From contig USEK01000097.1 of the NCBI GenBank assembly GCA_900553705.1, positions 1 to 5,715 of the forward strand: a stretch of DNA of 5,715 bases, read 5' to 3'. Positions 1-5,677 of the stretch are shown in pieces. Position numbers and translations under genes: made by a program. Each line of letters opens with the position of its first letter. Positions within the stretch are counted from its first letter, which is position 1. This DNA is from an uncultured Collinsella sp. GTDB lineage: Bacteria; Actinomycetota; Coriobacteriia; Coriobacteriales; Coriobacteriaceae. A model generated the notes under the pieces. The model ran no database searches. It had not been told where the DNA came from and saw only the letters and a program-made list of their open reading frames with translations.

Positions 1-47
1 GAGATTCCTCTACGTCTCGTGGGCTCGGAGATGTGTATAAGAGACAG
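1..47 (+). other. Illumina Nextera i7 adapter (library artefact)
   Basis: This is not genomic DNA. Bases 29-47 are the 19-base Tn5 mosaic end AGATGTGTATAAGAGACAG used in Nextera libraries, and 14-28 (GTCTCGTGGGCTCGG) are the Nextera read-2 tail, so 14-47 match the full read-2 transposase adapter. Bases 1-5 (GAGAT) match the end of the P7 flow-cell oligo, and 6-13 (TCCTCTAC) match the adapter-strand i7 index that I recall as N712. The junction with genomic sequence is 47/48. Open frames that begin inside this segment are artefacts, and the contig should be trimmed here. Confidence 0.98.
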
Positions 48-752
48 GTCCAAAAGCTCAGCCGCTATCCTCGTTCCCGCCTCGCGGGGCGTACCAATCG
101 AGAGCTCGCCCAAAAGCACGGCGGCCACCGTTTTCGACGCGCGAACGCTATCCCAATCGGGAACGCAGGTCATAGTAATCCCGTATTCGTTCGCCATGAA
201 ACTGCGGCCGTTGCGCAGGGCATGCTTGGCTTCTGCCTCGGTTAACTTGGGAGCCTCAGGATCCGAATCGCCGATGGCGCCCAAGAAGGCCCGTAATGCC
301 CTGGAGACCTTTCCCGCGGCGATCATCTCGAGCAAAACCGGGGCCGCGCCCAGGCCGGCACCCTCATCCGTCACGGCGGGTTCATGCAGAATCGCACGCG
401 AGATTATGGCGGGGTTTGCACGGAGAAGCTCCAGGGCCACCAACGTACCGGCACTGTGCGCGAGCACGTTTGCCGGAGCACCAATATGCTCGATAACAGC
501 CTGCAGGTCGGCGGCCTGGGCGGCGAGGTCGTAGCGTCCGTCTGCAGCGTCGCCGCTCTCGCCGCAACCGCGGCGGTCGTAAGCAATGACGCGATGGTCA
601 CAGGCGAGCTCGCGGGCGATGGCGTCAAAAAAGACGCCGTCGACGCAGGCACCGTGCACGCATACCAAGGCGGGTGCATCGGACGATGCAACCGGGCCGG
701 CATACTCGCGGCAGGCGATCGTGGTGCCCGCATTCTCGACCGTAAAATCCAT
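48..752 (-). CDS. alpha/beta hydrolase, C-terminus missing at contig end
   Basis: The gene starts at ATG 752-750 and stays open for 235 codons until the adapter junction, so the stop and probably the last 20-40 residues are lost. The protein shows the alpha/beta-hydrolase fold in order: an HG oxyanion-loop motif at residues 33-34 followed by D38, YDRRGCGES at 58-66 (the usual YDxRGxGxS), and a nucleophile elbow AHSAG at 98-102 with Ser100 as the predicted nucleophile. The elbow has Ala where GxSxG has the first Gly. After the predicted strand 6, GELSIGTP (215-222) carries Ser218 where many relatives have the acid Asp. The catalytic His would lie in the missing part. There is no signal peptide, so it is probably cytosolic; the substrate cannot be told from sequence. 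An in-frame TGA lies about six codons upstream and a weak GGGA precedes the ATG by 7 bases, which fixes the start. The gene uses ATA, AGG and TTA twice each, codons that look scarcer in the neighbouring genes. It is divergent from the radical SAM gene. Confidence 0.88.
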
Positions 753-823
753 ACTGTGGTCCCATCGTCAACACCACCAGACCGTGCCGGGGTGCGGCTT
801 GGCCAGATGGCGTCATTTTGTGC

Positions 824-846
824 GTACATGAATGCGCTTACTGTAC
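824..846 (-). promoter_or_regulatory. candidate promoter/operator of the hydrolase gene
   Basis: An imperfect 23-base inverted repeat has outer arms GTACA (824-828) and TGTAC (842-846), with 7 of 11 positions paired overall. On the minus strand it overlaps a possible -10 box TACAGT (845-840), which would give a leader of about 80 bases before the hydrolase ATG at 752. No good -35 box is visible at the right spacing. The overlap of a dyad with a -10 box is what a repressor site looks like, but a short imperfect dyad can arise by chance. The rest of the 753-987 spacer shows no gene. Confidence 0.22.
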
Positions 847-950
847 CCGACTCGCACTCTTTCATGACAGGGTTTCGGAAACTCACTCGATTGCAAGGTT
901 TCTGCCTAAACAACAGCACCCAAACCCGCGACCCACATGAAGACCGATGC

Positions 951-978
951 TATGCTTAAGCTCAACTGTCCCAAGGAG
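951..978 (+). promoter_or_regulatory. -10 box and ribosome binding site of the radical SAM gene
   Basis: A TATGCT -10-like box at 951-956 is followed by a strong AAGGAG Shine-Dalgarno sequence at 973-978. Transcription would begin near 963, giving a leader of about 25 bases to the ATG at 988. This matches the short leaders inferred for map and the M18 gene. No convincing -35 box is seen. The arrangement argues against the in-frame ATG at 937, which lies upstream of the -10 box. The ATG at 982 is only 3 bases after the Shine-Dalgarno sequence, while the ATG at 988 is 9 bases after it. Confidence 0.5.
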
Positions 979-987
979 CATATGCCT

Positions 988-1764
988 ATGTCTACGTTTT
1001 TAAATGCCAGCCCCATCTTTGGGCCCGTCCGCAGCCGTCGCCTGGGCCTTTCGCTCGGCGTCAACATGATGCCGGCGAGCGGCAAGATCTGCACGTTCGA
1101 CTGCATCTACTGCGAGAACGGCCTCAACGCCGAGCGCCCCTGCCACGAGCCGTATAACACGGCTGCCGTGGTGCTCGACGCACTCGAGGCCAAGCTGCAC
1201 GAGATGGCAATCGAGGGTGAGCTGCCCGATGTAATCACGTTTGCCGGCAATGGCGAGCCCACCGCCGCGCCGGAGTTTCCGCAGACCATCGCCGGTGCCG
1301 TCGCGCTTCGCGACCAGCTGGCCCCAAACACCAAGATTGCCGTGCTCTCCAACGGCACACGCGCCGGCCGTCCCCAGGTGCGCGATGCGCTCATGATGGT
1401 CGACGACAACATCCTCAAGCTCGATACGGTCGATCCGGCATTTATCCAGCTGCTCGATCAACCCGTTGGCCCTTACGATGTGGAGCACCAGATCGAGACG
1501 TTCGCGAGCTTTAACGGCCATATCATTATCCAGACGATGTTTATGAGTGGCGAGTACTGGGGCAAGTCTCTCGATAACACCGGCGAGGAGTACGTCGGCC
1601 CTTGGCTCGCGGCGCTCGAGCGCATTCGCCCGCAGGAGGCGACCATTTACACGGTGGCGCGCGAGACACCGGTCGCCGGCCTTGCCAAAGCGGCGCCCGA
1701 GGTGCTCGACACGATTGCCGCACGCGTGCGCGCCCTCGGCATTCCCTGCCAGGTGAGCTACTAG
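988..1764 (+). CDS. TYW1-like radical SAM protein (COG0731-type)
   Basis: A 258-residue cytosolic radical SAM enzyme. The signature CTFDCIYC (residues 35-42) gives the CxxxCxxC ligands Cys35, Cys39 and Cys42 of the [4Fe-4S] cluster that reductively cleaves S-adenosylmethionine. It is preceded by GPVRSRRLGLSLGVN (12-26), the SRRLGxSLG block typical of the COG0731 group that includes archaeal wyosine synthase TYW1. FAGNGEPT (85-92) is the SAM-binding GGEP-like motif, VLSNGT is at 119-124, and LKLDT at 143-147 fits a barrel strand. It lacks the N-terminal Cys set that binds the second cluster in TYW1; the only other Cys residues are 52 and 254. Wyosine is not expected in bacteria, so the substrate is unknown; RNA or peptide modification are both possible. 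The start at 988 is chosen on Shine-Dalgarno spacing, with 982 as the alternative (two more residues). It stands alone between a divergent hydrolase and the long hairpin at 1806-1872. Confidence 0.9.
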   Translation: MSTFLNASPIFGPVRSRRLGLSLGVNMMPASGKICTFDCIYCENGLNAERPCHEPYNTAAVVLDALEAKLHEMAIEGELPDVITFAGNGEPTAAPEFPQTIAGAVALRDQLAPNTKIAVLSNGTRAGRPQVRDALMMVDDNILKLDTVDPAFIQLLDQPVGPYDVEHQIETFASFNGHIIIQTMFMSGEYWGKSLDNTGEEYVGPWLAALERIRPQEATIYTVARETPVAGLAKAAPEVLDTIAARVRALGIPCQVSY

Positions 1765-1805
1765 CAAAACCACGCAGCAGCTAGTGCCCGCCATCCCGCC
1801 CCATC

Positions 1806-1872
1806 AGTTGCGGTGATATAGTTCCTATTTGTGCTGTTAAACCGCTTAAATCGGAACTATATCACCGCAACT
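1806..1872. repeat. long perfect inverted repeat between radical SAM gene and map
   Basis: The left arm 1806-1825 (AGTTGCGGTGATATAGTTCC) is the exact reverse complement of 1853-1872. After one T/C mismatch the pairing continues through ATTT (1827-1830) and AAAT (1848-1851), so the stem is about 25 bp with one mismatch and a loop of about 17 bases. It begins 42 bases after the radical SAM stop. The right arm ends in a short TTTTA (1872-1876), too weak for a typical intrinsic terminator but enough for a possible one. The arm is longer and more AT-mixed than a normal terminator stem, and its right end touches the region where the map -35 box should be. It may be a dispersed palindromic element, an operator, or a terminator for the radical SAM gene. 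Confidence 0.8.
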
Positions 1873-1918
1873 TTTATGGACGCGTGGGTGGGCTATACTA
1901 GCTGCGGATGAAAGGAAG
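1870..1918 (+). promoter_or_regulatory. map promoter and ribosome binding site
   Basis: A good -10 box TATACT lies at 1894-1899, with predicted transcription start near 1906. The -35 region at about 1870-1877 (ACTTTTAT) is poor and overlaps the end of the long inverted repeat, so activity may depend on the -10 box or on a factor bound at the repeat. The Shine-Dalgarno sequence AAAGGAAG at 1911-1918 sits 6-8 bases before the ATG at 1925. Confidence 0.55.
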
Positions 1919-1924
1919 TTAGCC

Positions 1925-2812
1925 ATGTATGACAAAGGACCCGTGCCTGGCCGCAACGACGCTTGCTGGTGCGGCAGCGGCAAGAAGTACAAGAAATGCC
2001 ACAGCGCCTTCGACGAGCGCCTCGAGCGCCTGTGGGAGGAGGGCTGGGAGGTTCTGCCCCGTACGCTCTACAAGACGCCCGCCGATATCGAGGGCATCAA
2101 ACGCTCGGCAGCCATCAACGTGGGCGTACTCGACTACGTAGGTGAGCACATCGCCGCGGGCATGACCACCAACCAGATCGACCAGATGATCTACGACTAC
2201 ACCGTCGAGCACGGTGGCACGCCGGCCGACCTCAACTACGAGGGCTACCCCAAGAGTGTGTGCACCTCGATCAACGACGTGGTCTGTCACGGTATCCCCT
2301 GCGATACGGACGTGCTGCACGAGGGCGACATCATCAACGTCGACTGCTCCACGATTCTTGACGGCTACTTTAGCGATTCGAGCCGCATGTTCTGCATCGG
2401 CGAGGTCTCTGCCGAGCGCCAGCGCCTGGTCGACGTCACCCGCGCCAGCGTGGAGGCGGGTCTGGCGGCCGTCAAGCCGTGGCTGCCGCTGTCCGTTATG
2501 GCCGAGGCCGTGCAAAAGACGGTCGAGGGCGCCGGCTTTAGCGTGGTGCGCGAGTACGGCGGACACGGCATTGGCAAGGAGTTCCACGAGGACCCGTTCG
2601 TGGGCTTTACCACCGAGGCACCCGATGTGGACACTATCATGGCCCCGGGCATGGTCTTTACCATCGAGCCCATGGTCAACGCCGGAGCACCCGACATCAA
2701 GATCAGCAAGGGCGACGGTTGGTGCGTGCGCACCAAGGACGGTAGCGATTCGGCCCAGTGCGAGGTACAGCTCGTGGTGACCGAGGACGGCTACGAACTG
2801 TTGAGCTGGTAG
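1925..2812 (+). CDS. map: type I methionine aminopeptidase with N-terminal SEC-C zinc motif
   Basis: A 295-residue cytosolic metalloprotease that removes the initiator Met from nascent proteins after deformylation. Residues 9-26 form a SEC-C motif: GRNDACWCGSGKKYKKC then His, with likely zinc ligands Cys14, Cys16, Cys25 and His26. This motif probably helps contact the ribosome, as proposed for other N-terminally extended MetAPs. The pita-bread catalytic domain fills about 50-295. Its metal ligands are Asp140 (INVDCS), Asp151 (FSDSSRMF), His214 (GGHGIGKEFHEDP), Glu248 (FTIEPM) and Glu280; His122 (VCHGIP) is the conserved substrate-binding His. The block around the last ligand reads QCEVQLVVTEDG, whereas many type I enzymes have EHT after the same Glu, so the His next to the ligand is Val here. 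Length fits the SEC-C-containing class. The gene has its own promoter and is closed by a strong terminator 9 bases after the stop, so it is probably monocistronic. Confidence 0.97.
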   Translation: MYDKGPVPGRNDACWCGSGKKYKKCHSAFDERLERLWEEGWEVLPRTLYKTPADIEGIKRSAAINVGVLDYVGEHIAAGMTTNQIDQMIYDYTVEHGGTPADLNYEGYPKSVCTSINDVVCHGIPCDTDVLHEGDIINVDCSTILDGYFSDSSRMFCIGEVSAERQRLVDVTRASVEAGLAAVKPWLPLSVMAEAVQKTVEGAGFSVVREYGGHGIGKEFHEDPFVGFTTEAPDVDTIMAPGMVFTIEPMVNAGAPDIKISKGDGWCVRTKDGSDSAQCEVQLVVTEDGYELLSW

Positions 2813-2821
2813 CTGTGGATG

Positions 2822-2868
2822 CGCCGGATGCTGACGGGCACGCTCGTCTTGTATCCGGCGTTTTATTT
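2822..2868 (+). terminator. intrinsic terminator of map
   Basis: The stem CGCCGGATGC (2822-2831) pairs with GTATCCGGCG (2851-2860), including one G-T wobble. After a small internal loop, an inner stem GACGGG (2833-2838) pairs with CTCGTC (2843-2848) around the tetraloop CACG. The hairpin is followed directly by TTTTATTT (2861-2868). It begins 9 bases after the map stop codon, a standard Rho-independent arrangement. Confidence 0.9.
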
Positions 2869-2886
2869 GAACGTTTTGCCTGATAC

Positions 2887-2923
2887 AACCTGCCAAAATA
2901 AACCTGTCCCTTTTTGGCAGGTT
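2887..2923. repeat. 12-bp perfect inverted repeat upstream of the dehydrogenase
   Basis: AACCTGCCAAAA (2887-2898) is the exact reverse complement of TTTTGGCAGGTT (2912-2923), with a 13-base loop. The loop itself contains AACCTGTCC, a near copy of the left-arm start. The right arm ends 6 bases before the AGAGGA Shine-Dalgarno sequence at 2930-2935. As DNA it could be a regulator-binding dyad; as RNA it would form a hairpin just before the ribosome binding site. It is not followed by a U-run, so it is not a terminator. A possible degenerate relative lies at 4096-4130. Confidence 0.75.
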
Positions 2924-2941
2924 GAGCGGAGAGGACTGTTT

Positions 2942-3877
2942 GTGAACATCCTGGTTTTGTTGCCCGTCAACGACCGCCATCGCGCAATTCTTGAGTCGAG
3001 CGCTCCGGGCGAGGACTTTATCTACACGAGCTCCGACGCCGCCACGCGCGAGCAGGTCGCCGATGCCGACGTGATCCTGGGCAACATCGACCCCGACATG
3101 CTCACGGCATGCGAGCATCTCCAGCTGTTGCAATTGCAGACCGCCGGCTATGACGACTACCTTGCCGCCGGCACCGTGCCGGCTGAAGCCAAGCTGTCTT
3201 GCTCAATCGGCGCCTACGGTCAGGCCGTGAGCGAGCATATGTTTGCCATGGCTCTTTCCATGATGAAGCGCCTGCCCGGCTATCACGACTTGCAGCGCGA
3301 GCATCGCTGGGAGGATTTAGGCCCGGTTACCTCGCTCAAAAACGCCAACGTGCTGGTGCTGGGCGCGGGCGATATCGGCGGCCACTTTGCCACGCTCTGC
3401 CGCAACATGGGCGCGCACGTCCGCGGCATCAAGCGCCATCCGCTCGTCTATCCCATTGTGTTTGAAGACATGGACGGCATGGACGCCCTACCTGAGCGCC
3501 TGGCAGAGGCCGACATCGTCGCGTCCTTTATGCCGAGCACACCCGAGACACGCGGTCTGGCGAACGCCGAGTTCTTTGCCGCGATGAAGCCGGGCGCGTT
3601 CTTTGCCAACGGCGGCCGAGGCGATCTTGTGGTTGCCGACGATTTGGTTGCCGCTCTGGAGTCGGGACATCTCGCCGGCGCCGCGGTCGACGTCACCGAC
3701 CCCGAGCCACTGCCTGCGACAAGCCCCCTGTGGGATGCGCCCAACATGCTCATCACGCCACACGTCTCCGGCTGGTTCCACCTAGCCGCCACGCTCAATA
3801 ACGTGGTCGACATCGCCGCGGAGAATCTGCGTCACCTGCAAGCTGGCGAGACGCTTCGCTGCTGGATCGAGCATTAG
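2942..3877 (+). CDS. D-isomer-specific 2-hydroxyacid dehydrogenase
   Basis: A 311-residue cytosolic oxidoreductase that interconverts a 2-oxoacid and a D-2-hydroxyacid with NAD(P)(H). The Rossmann motif GAGDIG is at 141-146. The catalytic triad is complete: Arg226 in NGGRGDLV, Glu255 in DPEPLP and His274 in TPHVSG. QTAGYDDY (66-73) is the substrate-side loop. At the end of the second Rossmann strand the protein reads RGIKRHP (161-167), where NAD-dependent members usually have Asp; the basic Lys164-Arg165 pair suggests NADP(H) preference and a reductive role, as in glyoxylate/hydroxypyruvate reductases. The exact substrate is not clear. The GTG start at 2942 is chosen because AGAGGA (2930-2935) lies 6 bases upstream and the protein then begins MNILVLLPVN, a normal family start; an in-frame ATG at 2819 lies upstream of the map terminator and is rejected. 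It is flanked by the 2887-2923 dyad and by hairpins after the stop. Confidence 0.93.
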   Translation: MNILVLLPVNDRHRAILESSAPGEDFIYTSSDAATREQVADADVILGNIDPDMLTACEHLQLLQLQTAGYDDYLAAGTVPAEAKLSCSIGAYGQAVSEHMFAMALSMMKRLPGYHDLQREHRWEDLGPVTSLKNANVLVLGAGDIGGHFATLCRNMGAHVRGIKRHPLVYPIVFEDMDGMDALPERLAEADIVASFMPSTPETRGLANAEFFAAMKPGAFFANGGRGDLVVADDLVAALESGHLAGAAVDVTDPEPLPATSPLWDAPNMLITPHVSGWFHLAATLNNVVDIAAENLRHLQAGETLRCWIEH

Positions 3878-3880
3878 GTT

Positions 3881-3908
3881 GTTCCGGCGTTTTACCAAAC
3901 GCCGGAAC
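3881..3908 (+). terminator. perfect 12-bp hairpin after the dehydrogenase stop
   Basis: GTTCCGGCGTTT (3881-3892) pairs exactly with AAACGCCGGAAC (3897-3908) around the loop TACC. It starts 3 bases after the stop codon. There is no T-run after it on either strand, so it may be only part of a tandem terminator with 3957-3990, or an RNA-stabilising 3' hairpin that protects the transcript from exonucleases. Confidence 0.6.
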
Positions 3909-3921
3909 CCCTCGACGCTGC

Positions 3922-4020
3922 GAGCCCGCCGTTTGGCCAAGGTGCCGTTCAATTTCAAAGGCGCGACCAGAAGGTCAGCGCCTTTTCATTTCACGGCACC
4001 TTGGCTCAAACGGCGGGCTC
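3922..4020. repeat. 99-base nested inverted repeat with 26-bp arms
   Basis: The left arm 3922-3947 (starting GAGCCCGCCGTTT, ending AAGGTGCCG) is the reverse complement of 3994-4020 except for one extra base in the right arm. The 46 bases between the arms hold a second hairpin (3957-3985). The long, almost perfect GC-rich arms go well beyond what termination needs. I see no clear target-site duplication in the flanks. It could be a small palindromic repeat element, a bidirectional transcription barrier between the convergent dehydrogenase and M18 genes, or a structured RNA. No credible protein is encoded in 3878-4130. Confidence 0.85.
3957..3990 (+). terminator. terminator-like hairpin inside the nested repeat
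   Basis: AAAGGCGCGACC (3957-3968) pairs with GGTC (3973-3976) and GCGCCTTT (3978-3985), with loop AGAA and a single bulged A at 3977. It is followed by TCATTT, so the T-rich stretch is TTTTCATTT (3983-3991 approx). On the plus strand it would terminate the dehydrogenase transcript. Read on the minus strand the same hairpin is followed by TTTGAAATT, so it may also stop M18 transcripts weakly. Confidence 0.6.
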
Positions 4021-4095
4021 TCACTGACTTATATTCGACCTGCGGCGTTTTAGAGCCCTATCGGCTTGCAATGCCACTGGCATTTGCCCAGACAG

Positions 4096-4130
4096 AACCT
4101 GCCAAGATTGTTATCTCATTTTGGTCGATT
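4096..4130. repeat. possible degenerate copy of the 2887-2923 element
   Basis: AACCTGCCAA (4096-4105) is identical to the first ten bases of the dyad at 2887, and TTTTGG (4119-4124) falls at nearly the same distance as TTTTGG in that element. The rest of the right arm has diverged, so the dyad is lost. It lies directly after the M18 stop codon. Similarity is modest and could be chance; comparison with other genomic copies would decide. Confidence 0.35.
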
Positions 4131-5516
4131 TTAGAGCTCCACGCTTTCGGCGCCGTTGATGGTTAGGTCGCGCTCGTAGAAGGCGGTGAGGGCGCGGATG
4201 GCGTACATCACGTCGCGCACGCCGCCGGTCTCGTAGCTCGAGTGCATGGCAAGCTGCGGCAGGCCCACGTCCACGGCGTGCATGCTCGCCTGCATGTTGG
4301 ACAGATTGCCGAGCGTGGAGCCGCCGGCCATGTCGCTCTTGTTGGCGAAGGCCTGCGTGGGCACATCGGCGTCATCGCAGATGGCCTGGAACACCGCGCG
4401 GCTAAAGGCATCGGTGCAGTAGTGCTGGTTGGCGGCTTCCTTGATGACGATGCCGCCGTTGAGCACCACCTGGTTGCGGGCATCGCACTTCTCGGCGTGG
4501 TTGGGGTGCACGGCATGCGCATTATCGCAGCTCACGAGCATCGATGCGGCAAGGGCGCGATGGTACGACTCGTCGTCAAAGCCCAACGATCCGTTGATGC
4601 GGCGCAGCGCGTCGGCCAAGAACGTCGACATGGCGCCCTGCTTGGTCTCGGAGCCAACCTCCTCGTTATCAAAGCAGCAGAAGACCGAGACGTCGTGCGC
4701 ATTCTCGGCATCCAAAAATGCCTGCAGCGAGGTGTAGGCGCAGGCCAGGTCGTCGAGCTTGGGCGTCGAGATAAACTCGTCGGCCCAGCCCCAAATGCGT
4801 GCATCCTGACGATTGACCAGGAACAGATCGCGGCCCAAAATCTGATCGGGCTCGACGTCCAGCTCATCGGCAATCAGGGCATCAAAATCTCCCTGCTTAA
4901 GATCACCGGCGCTGATGAGCGGGCACAGGTCAACGGCTCGGTTGGGAGCAAATCCCTCGTTAACGCCGCGGTTCATATGGATAGCAAGGCTCGGAATGAT
5001 AGCGACCTCGCGCTCGGTGGCAAGCAGGCGGCTCTCAATACGGTCGCCCTCGCGCACCAGTACGCGGCCCGCGAGCGCCAGCGGGCGATCGAACCAGGTG
5101 TAGTCGATCATGCCGCCGTAGGCCTCGGTGTTCAGGCGCAGCGTCTCGCCCGCGCCGTCGAGTTCGGGCACAGCCTTGACCTTAAACGTCGGCGAATCGC
5201 TGTGCGACGCCGTGAGCTGAAAATGATAGTCACCGGCAACGCCATCCTCGCCCCACGTCGCGGCCAGGTCCTCGCCCACCTTAAAGGCAACAACGCTCGA
5301 GGTGTTGCGCTGCGTGTAATAACGTCCGCCCGGCTCGATGTCCCATGCCGCGTTCTCGGGCAGATAGGTAAAGCCCGCCTCGTCGAGCTCGGCCATAATG
5401 GTCGCCGCCGTATGGAACATGCTGGGGCACGCCTCGATAAAGTCGATAAGATCGTTGGCGGCCTCGATATCGTCGGCCGTCACATGCGCGCGCTCGGGCG
5501 TTTCCTGATCCGTCAT
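4131..5516 (-). CDS. M18 family aminopeptidase (aspartyl aminopeptidase-like)
   Basis: A 461-residue cytosolic dizinc exopeptidase that removes N-terminal residues, usually acidic ones, from peptides. The M18 metal and catalytic residues are all present: His105 and Asp107 in TASHSDSP, Asp255 in STPKLDDL, the Glu285-Glu286 pair in CFDNEEVGS (general base and metal ligand), Asp331 in SCDNAHAVHPNH, and His425 in AMHSSYETGG. The order and spacing fit the whole family fold, with the regulatory-type insertion domain between about 110 and 240. M18 enzymes assemble as large oligomers, often dodecamers. The start at ATG 5516-5514 is chosen because AAAGGGGAG lies 3-5 bases upstream and the protein then begins MTDQETPERA; an in-frame ATG at 5627 would add 37 residues of non-family sequence across the promoter. 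No signal peptide is present. The gene is convergent with the dehydrogenase and divergent from the partial gene at 5678. The apeB/pepC-type naming is not fixed, so no symbol is given. Confidence 0.96.
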   Translation of the reverse strand: MTDQETPERAHVTADDIEAANDLIDFIEACPSMFHTAATIMAELDEAGFTYLPENAAWDIEPGGRYYTQRNTSSVVAFKVGEDLAATWGEDGVAGDYHFQLTASHSDSPTFKVKAVPELDGAGETLRLNTEAYGGMIDYTWFDRPLALAGRVLVREGDRIESRLLATEREVAIIPSLAIHMNRGVNEGFAPNRAVDLCPLISAGDLKQGDFDALIADELDVEPDQILGRDLFLVNRQDARIWGWADEFISTPKLDDLACAYTSLQAFLDAENAHDVSVFCCFDNEEVGSETKQGAMSTFLADALRRINGSLGFDDESYHRALAASMLVSCDNAHAVHPNHAEKCDARNQVVLNGGIVIKEAANQHYCTDAFSRAVFQAICDDADVPTQAFANKSDMAGGSTLGNLSNMQASMHAVDVGLPQLAMHSSYETGGVRDVMYAIRALTAFYERDLTINGAESVEL

Positions 5517-5556
5517 GCTCTCCCCTTTCGCTGGGTTGATGGTCCCCTCCAGCATA
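5517..5556 (-). promoter_or_regulatory. candidate -10 box and ribosome binding site of the M18 gene
   Basis: On the minus strand a TATGCT -10-like box lies at 5556-5551, giving a transcription start near 5544 and a leader of about 28 bases. The Shine-Dalgarno sequence AAAGGGGAG at 5528-5520 precedes the ATG at 5516. No good -35 box is visible 17 bases upstream. The hexamer is the same as the one before the radical SAM gene, which supports both calls. The divergent spacer 5517-5677 shows no other gene. Confidence 0.45.
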
Positions 5557-5677
5557 CCCCGCCACGCCAGCGCCGCACTCTTCATTCCGTGCTTAATTCC
5601 GCGCCGCTCACCAAGTTGAGCCATCATGCCCGCGCTCCTTTTGCGACAATTGCGCTAACAGGACGAGAGGAGCCGTC

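Noticed and set aside
19..534. Open plus-strand frames starting at 19 and 33
   Set aside because: Both start codons are inside the sequencing adapter, and the region is better explained by the minus-strand hydrolase.
404..919. 171-codon minus-strand frame with ATG at 919
   Set aside because: It is in a different frame from the motif-bearing hydrolase reading, is Arg/Pro/Ser/Thr-rich and has no recognisable domain.
937..987. Upstream ATG extension of the radical SAM protein
   Set aside because: It has no ribosome binding site, lies before the candidate -10 box, and adds residues outside the family start; the AAGGAG at 973-978 serves 988.
2819..2941. ATG at 2819 as the dehydrogenase start
   Set aside because: The added 41 residues would span the map terminator and the inverted repeat; GTG 2942 has a good Shine-Dalgarno sequence and a normal family N-terminus.
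1919..3133. 404-codon minus-strand open frame antisense to map and the dehydrogenase
   Set aside because: It runs across the map terminator and two well-supported genes, is His/Ala/Val/Asp-rich shadow sequence typical of GC-rich codon bias, and shows no motifs.
4068..4087. Small hairpin GCAATGCC/GGCATTTGC as an M18 terminator
   Set aside because: The stem is short with a bulge, and no T-run follows on the minus strand.
3879..4166. 95-codon plus-strand frame in the convergent spacer
   Set aside because: It is made of both arms of the inverted repeats and overlaps the end of the M18 gene; no ribosome binding site or domain.
5517..5627. 37-residue N-terminal extension of the M18 enzyme from ATG 5627
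   Set aside because: It covers the candidate promoter and the ribosome binding site of ATG 5516 and has no family similarity that I can see.
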